This document shows, in pieces, positions 1 to 13,273 of a stretch of DNA of 64,000 bases. Numbering within the stretch: the first letter of the stretch is position 1; each line of letters starts with the position of its first letter. Below the pieces are notes generated by a model that was given only the letters and a program-made list of their open reading frames with translations, ran no database searches and had not been told where the DNA came from. Source of the DNA: Chionis minor (Eukaryota > Chordata > Aves > Charadriiformes > Chionididae); the NCBI GenBank assembly GCA_013398295.1, contig VZSF01000867.1, positions 62,001 through 126,000 on the forward strand. Direction: 5' to 3'. A program made the position numbers and the translations under genes.

Positions 1-2500
1 ATTAGGACAATCACTACTCTCAGTCAACATTAACCTTTTGCTCACCATGGAAACAATTCATGCGTTTGGTCTAGGGGACGGCTCTGCCCTCTTGGGCCAT
101 CAGGCACCTTTGAAGACCCATACCCTTTATGTGGTGGCTTCTGTAACAGGACCTGGTCCATCTGACAGGCCAACACCCACCCCAGCCAAAAGGCTGCAGG
201 CTGAGCTGCTAAGGGATGGTCCTCTGGGGTGAGGTGAACCTCAGTGAAGGAACACAGAGGGACTCTGTACATACCCCAGAGTGTCCCAGCATAAGAGCAA
301 TATGCCAATAGTGCCAGCAGCACCTCCAAAGGGGATAAAAAAGCCTCTAGGGTTGGGGAAAGGAGTTGGAGATGAAAAGATTTCAGAGGGAAGGGACCAG
401 ACTTTGTGCTGGGAAATGCAAATTAAGTATGCCTTTTCCCCAAAGAATTGTTTGCTCATGTCTTCTTTGTGTTTTGCTGGAAGAATTTACATTTTCAGAA
501 TGAAAAGTGTGATTGGATTTACTTATGATCGAATTGGAGAAATGAAAATAAAATGCAACCACAGTGCAGCACCTCACAGAACTAGATGAGGGTGGTGCCT
601 GTCCTTTCTGTCTACATGGAAGTGAAGCAATAATCTCTTTAATGACTAAATCAAAGTTTATTATGCAAGTGATCCAGCCTTATATTTCAGTTCCAATTTC
701 AGCTCGATGGCAGTTTAATTATTTTTATGGCAAAAGGTACCAACGTGAGAAATCTTAAGTGTCACTGGCTAGGTATTACTGTTAAGCGTGATACAAAACT
801 GTGCGCATGAGATTCAGTCTCCCTACAGATTGACCAGCACATGAATTATTTAGGATGCATGTAATCCATCAACACTAGTTTAACTATTTTTAAAAGCAAA
901 ATTCAAAGATTAACTCTGAATATAAAATTCCTATAAACTTCTTTGCATACAGAAAGCAGCCATCCCTCATACCTTCCAGATCTGGAGGTTAAGCATTAGA
1001 GTAATGGCTAGAGTATTAGAGTTGGAAATATATTACTAGGCTGCTGCTAAGTGCCTGGCAGCTCTGGATACCCAGACATCTCAGGTATATGGACATTTGC
1101 ATGCAGAACAGCTTTGCAGTGCACACACACTGAGTTTGGTGAAAATAAGACCTTGAGATTCTCTGCATTTGTAATGAAGAGTCTCTGCACAGTCACAAAG
1201 TCCCACACATCAAGAGCACTGTGAATTGTTATAGACATTTAGATGTCTTCTTGGCAGCCACTCAAAAATACTATTCACTTCTATCTTGGGGAAACACACA
1301 ATGCTGCTTTTTTTTTTTTTTTTTTCACCAGGAAGAACTTGTTTTCATTTGTCTCACAGCTGTGGGGTGGTGAGGATAAAGGGATGGAGGCTGGGACCTT
1401 GGAAGAAGGGAAAGTAGAGAAGAGGCATTTGCATGGACCCAGGTAGCCTGGGCTTCAGTACGAGTTATGTAAGCCATGAGGGGTATGGTCAGATGTGATG
1501 GGATGGAGCTTTTGATGTAGTGGTTGAGTTGCAACACTTGGAAAACACAGTTGTATTGGTATGATTCACTGTGCAGTTTACATGATTTTGGGGGTAACAC
1601 TTCATGTATTTTGCTATTTAACTAATTTATTTTATGGAATTTCAAGGAGAAACTGCATGAATTCTTTTTCGAACTCATTATTATGTTGTATGATTAACAG
1701 TATTTCTTAAATTGTGGGACATTAAATATGCTGCTATGCACTTGTACATTGGAAAAGCTTGTGAAATACTGACCTAAGGTCTCAAACTCAGGGTCCTAAA
1801 ATTATTTCCCTTCATTTCATAGAGGCAACCTAACTTTGAGTAGTAAAAAATTGAAGCCAATATATTTGAGGAGGTGGCTTCTGTATAGATAAGGATCTAA
1901 AAACCTAATTTTAGAAACTGAGACTGTAAGTGTGGATCTGCAGTTTTAGTTTGATTGCAAGTATATCAAGTGCATGACTACACACAGTACGTGACTTGAT
2001 GTACTGAAGATGTCCTAATAGTTTTGCTTTGAATATACTTAAAAGGGAAAAGAGTATTTTGGATACTGACTGACTATGAAATTAACTGGGTTTTATTCAG
2101 TCTTCTGTTGTCGTTAAAGTCTAGATTTAGCCCCTATCCCATGATAACAAGCAAATTTTTGTACCTTCTTTTACACCACATTCTTCAGAGCGAAATCTTA
2201 ATTCAAAAGGACTCCTCTGATGTGTGAAGCTTTCCATAAGTATGTTGTTGGAACACATGGGTTTTGCTTGTCTATGTTTCATCTCTTCAAAGACATTTGA
2301 AATCCCATATAGCAGTCTGATAACCTGCATTCAGACTCATACAGGTGGAGACGACAAAGACGAGGACAACAAAAAAACAAGTTTGTGCAGGTTTTCTTCC
2401 AGGCTGGAATGGAGAGAAAATGATGGGGTTATTCCGCTCATGAGGGAGCAAATGTGAGGAAGAAGTACAATCTACGTAAGGACAGACCAGTGCTGGCACA
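1..2500. other. unique AT-rich non-coding sequence
   Basis: No exon, RNA gene or recognisable transposon is visible on either strand. Open frames are about 100 codons or less, lack domain-like composition and overlap one another in several frames. The only simple repeat of note is an 18-T run at 1308-1325. An octamer-type ATGCAAAT lies at 416-423, but such words are common in AT-rich DNA and I draw no function from it. Confidence 0.6.
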
Positions 2501-2740
2501 AAACCAAACGGTAATGAATAGATATAGGCTGGAAGCTAGAAGGGTGTTTACAACCATCATTAAGAAGGGGCTGCCATCCTTTGGCAGGTGAAGTCAGCCT
2601 GAGCCAGGTTTGCACAGTCTCCTTCAACCTCCACCAGTCCTGGCTGCAGGGTGTCCCTCCACCTCCTCCAGCAGTGCTGATGTTTGTGCATGTCTGCTGG
2701 CACCCCTACTCGGGGAGCTGATCCAGCTAGCAATTAGCCA
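2501..2740. other. GC-richer island, possible fossil transposon
   Basis: This stretch is visibly richer in G and C than its surroundings, with CCTCC and CTGCAGG words. Its first 80 bases (ATAGGCTGGAAGCTAGAAGG and following) vaguely resemble the ORF2 end of old CR1-type LINEs, where a 'GGCTGGAA..TAGGA' phrase precedes an 'accatca' phrase. The match is too weak to define borders or a family, so a degraded mobile element is only a guess. Confidence 0.2.
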
Positions 2741-5700
2741 TATAAAAGAAAGGATAGAATACATCTAGCTGATGGGATCCCTTCATTTGTCTGCTTTCAG
2801 GTCATAGGGAGAGCTAGTATGCAAGAGGGCTATGGGCACAAAGGGAGACAGGAGATTGGGATCATGGCTTGATTTAGGCTAGCTCAAGCTGATACATAAC
2901 TTCACCCTGCAGCTCTGGATTATCCAGAGGAAAAAGAAAAAAAAGATTTAATAAGGTGGTGCCTTCCTTTGAATCCTATGTCCACATCCTGTACTTGGAG
3001 CCTTGCTTGAAATGTTTGCTATCATATTAAAAAAGCATGTTGATCAAATAGTTATAAAACAGAAGGAATATTTAAATATTCTTCACCCACCCAACCCCCA
3101 CACATACGTATCCCTCTCCTTTGGTTACTTGCAATTTTTTTTTTTTTTTTGTAAAAAAGATTTTGAAATGATCATAAAGCATCGTTGACATTAGAAAACT
3201 AGTAAGCACAAGTAAACCCTCTTACTTTGGTCCACAAATAAAATGACCCAGTGTAAATTACCTGTTAGGTCTTGAAAGAGCACAGATCAGATGTGCTCTC
3301 TCAAAATGATGAACAAGCTTAAACACGTATCAGAGTGTCTGAGAAAAAGTTGTTTTGGTTTTCCCTTCCTAGCAATTTTGAAAGACAATAATGTTCATGA
3401 GTTCAACTTTATTGATTTTTTACTTCAAAGTATGATCTAAAGAGTACTTGGAGTACATTAGTTTTTTCAACAGCCATTACTAAATACCTCCATGAAAACT
3501 TCTTTGTTTAGTACATTCAAAACTGGAGGGGGGGGATACATGATGTTTTTACAAACTCTTTAGTTTTGGTAAATTATACTCTAATTGCCGACAATGGAAA
3601 GGTTTTGATGTTTTAGAGTTACTGTTCAATAATGACAGCACCTTCAATAGAAATGACTTTTTCAGTCAATCATAAAATCTTGTTCTCGGCTCAATTGTGG
3701 CATGTTAGCTCTCATCCTAGCACTGATTTCATCCTACTACATTTGAAACCTCATCATCTTATGCTAGCTGAATAGTAAAACAAACTCATTGTTGCGTATG
3801 TGTATTACACAGAGAAGTGAACCACAGTAGTTCAGAAACATCAAAAACTTTTTCTCTTTTCTAAGGTTTTCCCTCAAAACTGGTCTTTTTCATTACTGTG
3901 TTTCCTTGCCTAAGGAAACTTAAATGAAGTAATGGAAAAACTAAGAGAAGCAAAATCCAGTTTTGTTTCCAGAGATGCTGATCACTCAGCAGAAGCTGCC
4001 AGAGATAAGGATTCTCAGCCTTCACAATAATCAAGGTTTTGATATGACTAAGTGTATATCTCCTCTTTCCTCTGGGATCCTATGTCCTCTAAATATCAAC
4101 TGTCTTCACAGCCTCTCTGTTTCCCTTCAGGCATGGATGCGCATGAGGTTTCCGTGCTCGCCTAATTTGTAATGAGACTTCACCGATACAATTTCTGCTG
4201 TGGTTCCAAGCATGGACATGGCTATGGTTGCACAAAGGAGCAGCAAACTCCTATTCTTCACTGCCTTTCCCATGAAGTATGCTGCCTAAGAACAGAAGAC
4301 AGTGCTCACATGTCGCATTAGTTAACAATTAACTTTCCACCAGCTGGATTTTGTGTGTTCTTTGAAAATGTATTTGATCATTTTTGAAAGTTTAGAGTTA
4401 GAAAATCACAGGTTTACTACACTGCCTGAGATTGCTGCCTCTGGCTTAGTAATTTAACCGAGCTATATGTCCATTGTACTGATAGCGGAAAAACAGGCAA
4501 AAAGGATCCTTAGTCCTGTAAGCAGGAGTAAAGAAATAAATGGCTTATTCCCTGCGTGCTGTCTTATTGAGAGAAGAAATGGAAGAGCATGTAATATTTG
4601 ATATGGAAAAATTGGAGGAAATGAGAAAAAACCACAAAATTATTCTGAAAACTAGAGAAAATGTTTTTGAGAGAGGTTGAAGGAATTTAGTCTGTTCAAT
4701 TATGGAAAATTTGAGAGACAGCTTTCATGCTATTTGAGTGTGTTACTAAATTTCTTCTCCTGTGAAGGTAAAGAGTCCTTGAAACTATAAGAGAAAGGAA
4801 TATATGAGTGAAAGCCCACGTCAGATGCATCCAAATAAAGACAATAAACAAGTTTTAGGTTGAGTATTTCAAAAAGCATTCTTCATTTATATTTTTTAAT
4901 CTTACTAACATGTTGGAAATTTGCATTCCGTTGTCATACTTAGTGTAATTAGTGCTTACGCTGAGAAATCACTGATACGGTTCTGAATTTCTTTTATATC
5001 CTGAAAAGATGCAGGGAGAGCCCGTTCTTCACTCATTACATTCAGTGTTCCTTCTGGAAAACAGTTGGGATACCAAATCTGTTGCTTCTGGTTTAAAAAT
5101 TAGCATGCTACACAGAATATAGCCTTTGGGGAATGCCCCTGTCGTGTCTTTTGCAAATATAAGCTTGTGTCTTATTTCTTATACTTGTTTGAGAAGAATT
5201 GCTGCGTTGTGCTGTATGTTGGGGTGAGCCTGATAGTAGTAACTGGAATGTACTCAGTGTTTTTCGTATACTTGTTATAGGCAGGAGTAATTCCACTGAA
5301 ATTTATGGAATTTTGCCACTTTAAATGACAGGAGAATCTACTTTTGAGTCTTAGCTGTAATATCTATTTGATAATCAATCATGGCAGTTCTCACTAGGTA
5401 ATGCTGGTTTAATAACAGCTCTAGGCATCTAGGGAAAGACTAATCTGAAGATGAGAGCATTGAAAAGTCCTGACACTAATGAAAATGGAGGAAAGATTGT
5501 GACACTGATGCAGTTTCCATGGCTGTAGAGCATTTCCCACTAGTTAAGGTGGTTTCATACTGCTAGTGATTTTGGTAAAGCTGTAGAATTTGTCTACAGC
5601 CCTTATTTGCCATCCATCATTCTGCGATGGGTCTAAATGAGCTATTGTTATCTGTCCTTTTGATTATCCATGGACTTTACATGGGTACATACATGAGGAG

Positions 5701-8580
5701 AGAACATGTTTTAACAAATGTTGTCTGCTCTGGTGTCAGGAATCGTTTAATTCAATAGTTTTCAATTTGCGTGTAAAGTCATTTCAAAGATATCCTAAAG
5801 CTTAGATTTGTAATGCATGTTTAATCAAAAAAATGAATAAATGCACACATAAAATAATTTAAGATTACAGTGCATGGTGAAGGGTAAGGAGTTCATCAGA
5901 AATTTGGACAATAGTCAGTTTTCACATCTTCAATTTTTCTTTTCTCCACTGCTAGACTCTTTGATTTCTGCTTTAAAAAAGTGACAGTCTTGAAATTTGA
6001 GTAACGGTCTTGCTGTTGGTAGTCACTGTCGAAAAAAATGAAGAATGACAGTTCTTTGCAGAGTATTTTTTCCTTTTTTTTTTTAAGTTGTAAATTTCTT
6101 CAACTTCTGAATGTTGAAGAGCAGCAGAAAAGAAATAGGAGAAATAAAGAAATCAACCTTGCTTAATTAATTCCTTCATGCTGCTGAATTGCATGTTTTG
6201 GAGGAAAAATATCTTTTAAAGAAGAGGGTTGTGGGAGTTGACGAATGGATTTGCAGTAGAGTTATGAAGGTAACTAGCTCTAAAGTTGCTGGTGGAGCCT
6301 TCTGGTGCACTATGTGAAGACAGAGACACTCTGCAACGTATCACTGCAAAGACACAGTGTTTTGTACTTTGAGAAAAAAAAGCTACTTGGAGAATATTTA
6401 CATAGAACCTACTTTCACCCTCTTTGTGTTTTAGGAGGCACATCTACTGTGCCTACTTCCATTTTTAAAAAAATTAATCTGTTAATGCACATTGAGGAGG
6501 AAAAAGTCTCTGTTCAACATGGGCTTGTTTTACTCTTTCTTACAGCAGCCTAGCACATGTTGTATTTCAAAATCCAGATTAATGGAATTTCTCTCCTTGA
6601 GCTGTCTGAAGAGCTGTTCTGCATTACAGCTCCTGGGCATCAGCAACCGGCATTTTTATAGCTGCATGTTGGTTATGCTGCCTCTCATCTTCTCCTTCTC
6701 CGATCTTCATGTTCAGTGCACAGTTTCTTCTGCTTGTCAATTGTCTTCTCATTTTCAAAATATTTTTTGTGAATGGTTGTCTGGAGAGGTTATTTAAAAG
6801 AGAGTTCTTTATTTCAATCAGCTTTAATAGCTTTTTCACTGTATTTAAATAGAAAAATATTACTGTTAAGAAATGTTGCATTGAATTAGTCCCATAGACA
6901 TAGATAGATACAATATTGCAGACCATGAGGAATACGTAGACACATTTTAGTTCCTGGTAACTTTTTTTGCTTAATTCATATTCTTTGGAAAATAAGGCTC
7001 GGCATCTTGACTAATTTCCTTTCTCGTGCCCTTTGATGGTATATTATTACTCTTTAATGTGAAAAGAACACAGTAATTGGTAAGAGGTTTTGTACCCTTC
7101 AAATTACAAAAGATGCATTGTCTTTTATGTATTCTCTGGTGTTTATAGCTACTTCATAAACTTGCTTAAAGCCTAGGTTAAACAAAAGCTATACTACGAA
7201 AGCTTGCATGTGCTCTAAAAAAGTACTGCTCATGTAGAGAAAGTGAGATGTGTTGAGAACACAGGATAACATAATGTATTATGCATGCAAATTTACTTGA
7301 TCTGTATTGGTCTTTTCAATTCCCTTTCCAAACAATGAACAAGGTAATTTCATTTTACAGATAATGTAGTTTGAGGCCCTAAATCTGTTTAGCAGTACGC
7401 ATTTTTGATTTATGGCAAGGGCAGTTGTTAGCTTTAAAGTATCTGTTTATGATCTCTTCAGCAGAAATACAGCAATGACTGGCATGTTTCATGGCACTTA
7501 CATTGTCTTTGCGTATTAGGAAAAGATCACAAGATGAGCTGTATGATTCATCAACCTCTAGAAAAGCTGTAGACAGTCACCACAGGGTGAAATTTTGCTA
7601 TGCACTTAGAAAGAAAAATAATTTGAAGGATCCTTTACTAACATTCTGTGACCATCATCTTTCACAGACGTTGTGATTTGGGTTATGTTATTTGATTATC
7701 TTTATATTATTTTCCATGTGGGCATGTGCGCATGTATAATGTTATGTTGGTTTCCAGTTTTGCATTATGGTATAAACAATGGCTGGAAGCAAAAACCTTC
7801 CTATGAACATTCCCGATTTATTCTTCTATTCCCGTGCACATGTAAGTTGTGCATAGACTGAAGACCAACTTGAAGACGGTACTTTTTGCTGCTTGGACTG
7901 CAGAATGAATTTGCACCAATCCACACAAATGCTAATAAGCAACTTGTTCTCCTTTAGTAAATTATCCTGTTAGTTTTCAAAAACCCTGGCTTTTATAACA
8001 GTGTTAAAGGTGCAGCAAGAACTGTCAGTCAACTTGCTCAAAATGCAAAAAATGCACAGGAGGTGCCATTTGTATTGATTGTTATAGATTTTTGTCTTGT
8101 CTAATGGGATTTATATTTTCTCTATGAACTTGTATTGAAAAAAGTGAAAAGAAATAATGGCCAAGCAGAGCTAAGACATTCTAAGTTCAAAAATAACTCA
8201 AAACTTCAAATTTCCCATGCATGCCATTGCATCCCTGGTTTCTAAGGCATCCAATCACATCTGTCTTTTTGCCAAGAGAGCGATGCTAAAACGAGCTGAA
8301 AATGGCATCCTTTCACTTTGCATTAAAGCACACAGACCAGCACTCAGCTTTGCGCATTTTGAACTCACTGCAATAAAAGTTTTAAGACATAAGAAGCTTT
8401 TTCTATTTCAGGGTTGCCATTAGCCTGAATAATACATAAACATGGGAAAAGGTCTGAAGTCCTTTTGAGGATCACAGTATAGATTCAATTAAATTATACA
8501 TCATTATCACAGCTGCCAAGCCTGGTGTGGGATTTTAGCCCCCTGTCTCACTAAATGTTCTATGTAGCTGTCTTGTCCAA
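2741..8580. other. unique AT-rich non-coding sequence
   Basis: I see no gene or recognisable mobile element. Simple-sequence landmarks are a T run near 3136-3150, an 8-G run at 3528-3535 and a T run near 6073-6084. The segment 7350-7385 contains a phrase like 'ttttacagat..ttgaggc', which recalls MIR/L2-type ancient repeats but is too short to call. The longest open frames (about 100 codons near 6490-6930) occur on both strands over the same bases and look like chance frames. Confidence 0.6.
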
Positions 8581-8639
8581 TCCTTTTTTCTTCTTTTCCT
8601 TTTTCTTTTTCTTTTTCTTTTTTTTTTTTTTCTTCTTCT
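8581..8639 (+). repeat. 59-bp pure pyrimidine tract
   Basis: Every base from 8581 to 8639 is C or T, with an irregular CTTTTT period in the middle and a 14-base T run near the end. No purine interrupts it. Such polypurine/polypyrimidine tracts are length-variable and can adopt triplex structures. It is not followed by an exon-like open frame, so I do not read it as the pyrimidine tract of a splice acceptor. Confidence 0.9.
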
Positions 8640-11600
8640 AAGCAATAATAGCACTCTCTGAAAAACCTAATTTAAGGAATAAAGCAGACAATGAGGTTTG
8701 GTTAATCAAGAAAGAACATTGAGATGTCAACAGTCAAGCGCCAAGGGAGGAAGAAGGTCAACTTTCTAGCCTTAAAAAACACTAGGGAGAAATCAAACAC
8801 TATTAAGTCATGACATATTATGTTCCTTTTGAACCAGGGCTGTGTGCACTCCCTCTGTCTGCTGAGAGGTTTGCAGTGCAGCTCCAAGTTGATCATGAAA
8901 CCCATTGTTAAAGAAGAATTGCTAGCGCTACCCACAGGGGATGCTTTCAGTAAAGGTCCACATGGCTGGCAATGACTTTGAAATGCAATCTGGACAGAGA
9001 GATTCTTTGTCTGTTTGTCCATCCATGGTTCTTTCAGGCTTTACAACCCAAAATTTTCACGATGGCTTGTCATATTGCAGATGAGTGTTTTCTTGGTTCT
9101 CAATATGATACAGAATTATTCAGTCATCATAATAGATGTCAGCTAGTTATTACTTTTGTGGTGGCTTTGGCATAAATCTAGGATATACAGAACTATTACC
9201 GCACACTTAGGAAAATTATAATGGCTTGTCTTTTTTATTTATTCCTATAATATCCTCTAAAACTGTTAGAAGTGTTTTGATTAATTAATTACACTATTCA
9301 CACTCCCAGTGCCACTGCACTTGCCATTAATTTTATCAGTTTGCTTGTCTTCTTTGTACTGGTATTATATTAATAAATGCTCTGTCTTGAGTAGCCACAT
9401 ATGAAGGACTGAAATCAAGGTGGCATTGCAGAGTTTTGTGTGTAGAATACTTATTTAGGATTATACCCTACCATTGATTTTTACGCTGAACAGGCCATCG
9501 ATTTCAGTGGATGTTTAACATGCAGATCAATGACACATTATAGTGCTTAAATGGTAACATTTGATATTTAAAAATGAATGGGCCAGGTGTATCACTGAGT
9601 TTCAAGCAGGACTGAAAAAACATCTGATAAAAACTCAAACTTTAAAATTTCAAACAGTTACACGACTCGGTTCAAGAGAAAGAGCTGGTAAGGAATGTGT
9701 GAAGAACCGTGTTTAAAATGCAAAATGAGAATTCGTAGGAAAACATGTGAATTGAGAGTTGTTTGTAATATATTTTTGTTGCACAATAGCACCCGGACCA
9801 ACTTAGCAAACCTTTGCACATTGAATCATAGCATACCGCAGGCTGTGCTGGTGCTTTACCTCCAGCACAGCTACCAGCCCACACGTATCTCTTACAGGTT
9901 TGTTGGCTTCTATGTATTCTGTGTCGGTCTGCTTTCCTGGTACAGTAGCAGTTTGCAGAGTGTCAAAAAAGTATTTAGTATTTACTGGGGAGAAATAGCT
10001 CATTATCCCAGCATCCTGAATTTATGGAATGCAGTTGAAAATCCCTTAAGACTGTTTACATTAAACTTCCCATGAACTGTACACTTTCCATTCCTGTTTG
10101 AGGGACAAGGAGAGATGTTTGACTAGGAAATGTATCATGGTCCTTTGCAAGTCTATTAAACAAAGAGACTCTAATTTCTTAATCCCCCACTCAACCCAAT
10201 TTTGTTCTGACGCAGGTTTCTTAACAACTGGTTGAAATCCACGTATGTTCTGAACTTCACTGTATTTGCAGCTTTAAGACTTTTTTCTTAAGCCCCGTTT
10301 GTGATTTCTGCATCATCTGTGCTGCTAGAAGGGCATCGGGTTGGAGGATGAAGCATTCATTTTTGGTGGTGTGCGCTGTGTTTGATTAACCCTCAAACTG
10401 GAAAAGAAACTTTTTTTGGACAGCAGCTATGCCTTAGCACAGAGCTTTAAAGACAAATGCAGAAGCTTTAAGCCTGTGCAGACAGTCAGAACAAATATAT
10501 AAAGAGTTAATTTTTTTACTGTTCTGTTGCATAACTATCTTATAAGCATTTCTGCTGATATTGAAAGAGAAGAAGTAGAAGCACCTTCCTCAATCACATC
10601 TTCAAAATGACTTGAAAAATCTGTTCTCCAGCATGTAACATATGCCCTTTAAAACTGCTACTGTGCTGTTGCCTTCTCTTATCAGTATGGGCCATAAATT
10701 TTGCATGGGTATAGAGGGAACTGAAGCTCAAGTACTTGAAATAGTTAGCAAGATGCTGCTAAAGTATACAGACAAAGTACATTGGCAAATGGGTCTTTGT
10801 AGACAGGCACCATTACCAAGATCCATGTGTGTCGAGTTGTGTAAGCTTCAGGAGTGCTAAAGGCCAGCGCTCCCAGACACCTAATTTTGGGTGAATAGAA
10901 TCCTTAGATTCATTGTGATATCGCGCGTAAATGAAAATACCAAATGTCATTGACTTGCCAGTGAAAAAGTAGCCTAGGCTTTGTAACAAATGGATCAGCG
11001 ATATATATTTGGAAGCTCCATGACATATTAAAGTAGTTTATGAGGCACAATTTGTTTTGGTGGTCTGCTCTGATTGATGGTGTGCTATCTGCCACCGCTT
11101 CAGCTGTTGTGGTATGTTTGTAATAAATGTTCGTTGTGAGACAGTGCTAAATGTGTTCCATCTAAATCATTCGTTACTTATAACAAGTTTCAGTGTATAT
11201 GAATCAAAGGTTGTTTATACTTGCCTTTGAAAGAATTCATCATGTTGAAGCAGTTCTATCACCTCAGATGGGGCAACTGCATGACTAAGTGCTCAGACCC
11301 TTTCAGCAGTGCCTTCTGGAAATGGTACAGAAAGTTCAGTAGCAAGCAGTGTTATGTTAAATACTACTTAAAAAGTAAGATATCTTTTCCAGTCTAGCAC
11401 CTGTTTGATTTTCTTTTTTCCTTTTTTTGTTTTTTTTGGTTTTGCAAACAGAATATCAGAAAATATCAGAAATAAGCATTGATGGATGAGGAGGTAACCT
11501 TTTTGTGACAACAGCAACGTGTCAGAGGAAGCATATAAGTGGGTGGGATTTTTGCTGATGTTTTATAGCAGTGCATCACTAGTTTTTAGTGTATCTGAAA

Positions 11601-12810
11601 ACTATAAAAAATGTATGCACTACCCACAGGGGATTTTCTCCTTCTTGAAAGTGCAGAATGCACTGTCCTTAAGCAAACAGCATACTTTGTTTCCTCTTGA
11701 TTGGTAGGAGATAGGATGCTTTTTCCCCATGGGCCTTCTCTGTGTCCTTCCTCCAAAATTCAAGTGAAAGAGGAGAAAACATAAGAACCAGCATTTCAAG
11801 GTGACCAGTGTAGTATCCTGCTTCACTTACTATTGTATAAACACTATTTTCCATTTCTATGTGGTATGTGAAAGGAATAGATCTTATTTATCTTTCAGTA
11901 GCCACTAGGAAGTTAAGTAGTATAGAAAAATGTAATCAAAGTAACACAGAGGTGTTTAAAAAAAATCTTAAATTCTTAACAGAATAAAATTTGAGTACCT
12001 ACTAATTTAGAATTTGCATGCTGTTGGATTTGACTATTCTTCGAAGGTATTTTTTTCATGTAAAATACCAATGTACACTAGAATGTAGGTCAAGAAAATA
12101 AGATATTACTAGTTTAATTATTTTGGCTATTAGCAATTGCATTTGAACATAACAAATGTGTGAATCTCTACATAAGATAATTTCTCTAGTGTCCTTAATC
12201 CCTTATAACATTAAAAGAAGCAGACTTTGATACCAAACAGTTTGTAAAATAGAGAATGGAAAGATAAAGAATGGAAAGGGGAAACAGACTAAAATGACTT
12301 GCCCAAGCAGTCCGGTTTTGATGCGAGGAAAATATCTCAAACTCCTTATTGTTAATTTTTTTTTTTTTTTTAATTTTGTATGTGATACAGCAGTAAACGT
12401 GCAAATTATATGCTGGCAATTGGAAAAAAGCATGTGGGTGTTTTTTGTCATAATTTTCAGACAGAAAAAAGCACAGTGTTACAGAGTTAAATTTGCTGTA
12501 ACGATGGGTTGAGGCTGTACAGCTGCAGCAACATCAAACAGTGGAAGGCAACTACATGGCATAAGGTAGTCTCTTCATTCCCTCAGCGGTGTGTATCCAT
12601 GTCTATGTTAAGCTCATCATATTTTTTTTTAACATATAGACTCTTTAGCTGTGGGTTGATCCTATTTTCCTGAAAGAAAGATGCTTTCTTTCCAGAACTT
12701 TTTAGCATTTTAATAGCATCTTGTAAGCAACACATTCAGGAGTGTTTCTCAAAACCTGAAAAAATTTTACAACTAGCTCCTGAGGAAAAAACCAAGATCA
12801 AATGCAGAGG
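8640..12810. other. unique AT-rich non-coding sequence
   Basis: No exon or transposon is recognised. A 126-codon open frame on the plus strand (9695-10075) has no motif, signal peptide or repeated domain that I recognise, and it overlaps antisense frames of similar quality. T runs occur near 11422-11438 and 12358-12371. A small imperfect direct repeat of AGAATGGAAAG lies around 12252-12278. Bases 12290-12306 read 'aatgacttgcccaagca', a phrase also found in MIR-type SINEs, but nothing around it supports that call. Confidence 0.55.
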
Positions 12811-12832
12811 AAAAAAAAAAAAAAAAAAAAAA
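12811..12832 (+). repeat. 22-A homopolymer run
   Basis: An uninterrupted run of 22 A residues, the longest homopolymer I found in the window, preceded by GCAGAGG and followed by GAGAG. It could be the tail of a retrocopy, but the 200 bases upstream show no recognisable gene, no clear poly(A) signal at the expected spacing and no evident flanking duplication. I therefore treat it as a plain homopolymer. Confidence 0.9.
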
Positions 12833-13246
12833 GAGAGAAATTTGTAGCATCAGCAACTCATAAGTCAAATTGGTTTGACGTTCACTGTTTCCTAAAGTTA
12901 ATGAACAAATATTATGTGGCAATAGATGAAAATTAAATCTTCACTTTGTGTAAGATCTGTCTTATCTACCTCTAACCACTGTCCTGCCTTTTTAATTGCA
13001 AATCTTTGCCTCTGCATTTCTTTCTCCTCTTTTTCTTTATCGTGTCATAATCAACTGGTTGTTAAATTCTACAAAGTTTCTTATATAGGTTTGGTAGATG
13101 ACAGGGTCTTCTTGGGTATGTTTCTGTATAAAACTGGTTATCCCATCAGTTCATAGAACTTATACTAGTCCATGGGTAAAACATGGCTTTTAAAGACTGT
13201 CTGTTTCTTGCTTTGGTATGTGAAAATATAATGTATGCTTACGTGT

Positions 13247-13273
13247 GACATATATATGGCATATATATATGTC
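13247..13273. repeat. AT-rich near-palindrome
   Basis: The arms are GACATATATATG on the left and CATATATATATGTC on the right, separated by a single G. They are reverse complements apart from one extra AT step in the right arm. More TA/CA-alternating sequence follows to about 13288. This is a probable (TA)n microsatellite relic with local hairpin potential. Confidence 0.75.

Noticed and set aside
7350..7385. MIR/L2-like phrase ('ttttacagat..ttgaggc')
   Set aside because: The match is about 30 bases with gaps and no extension either side, so it is indistinguishable from chance by eye.
9695..10075. 126-codon plus-strand open frame
   Set aside because: It is motif-free and opposed by antisense frames of similar quality, so it fits chance.
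12600..12832. Retrocopied gene ending in the 22-A run
   Set aside because: No recognisable gene sequence, poly(A) signal at proper spacing or target-site duplication is seen. Birds also lack the L1 machinery that makes most processed pseudogenes.
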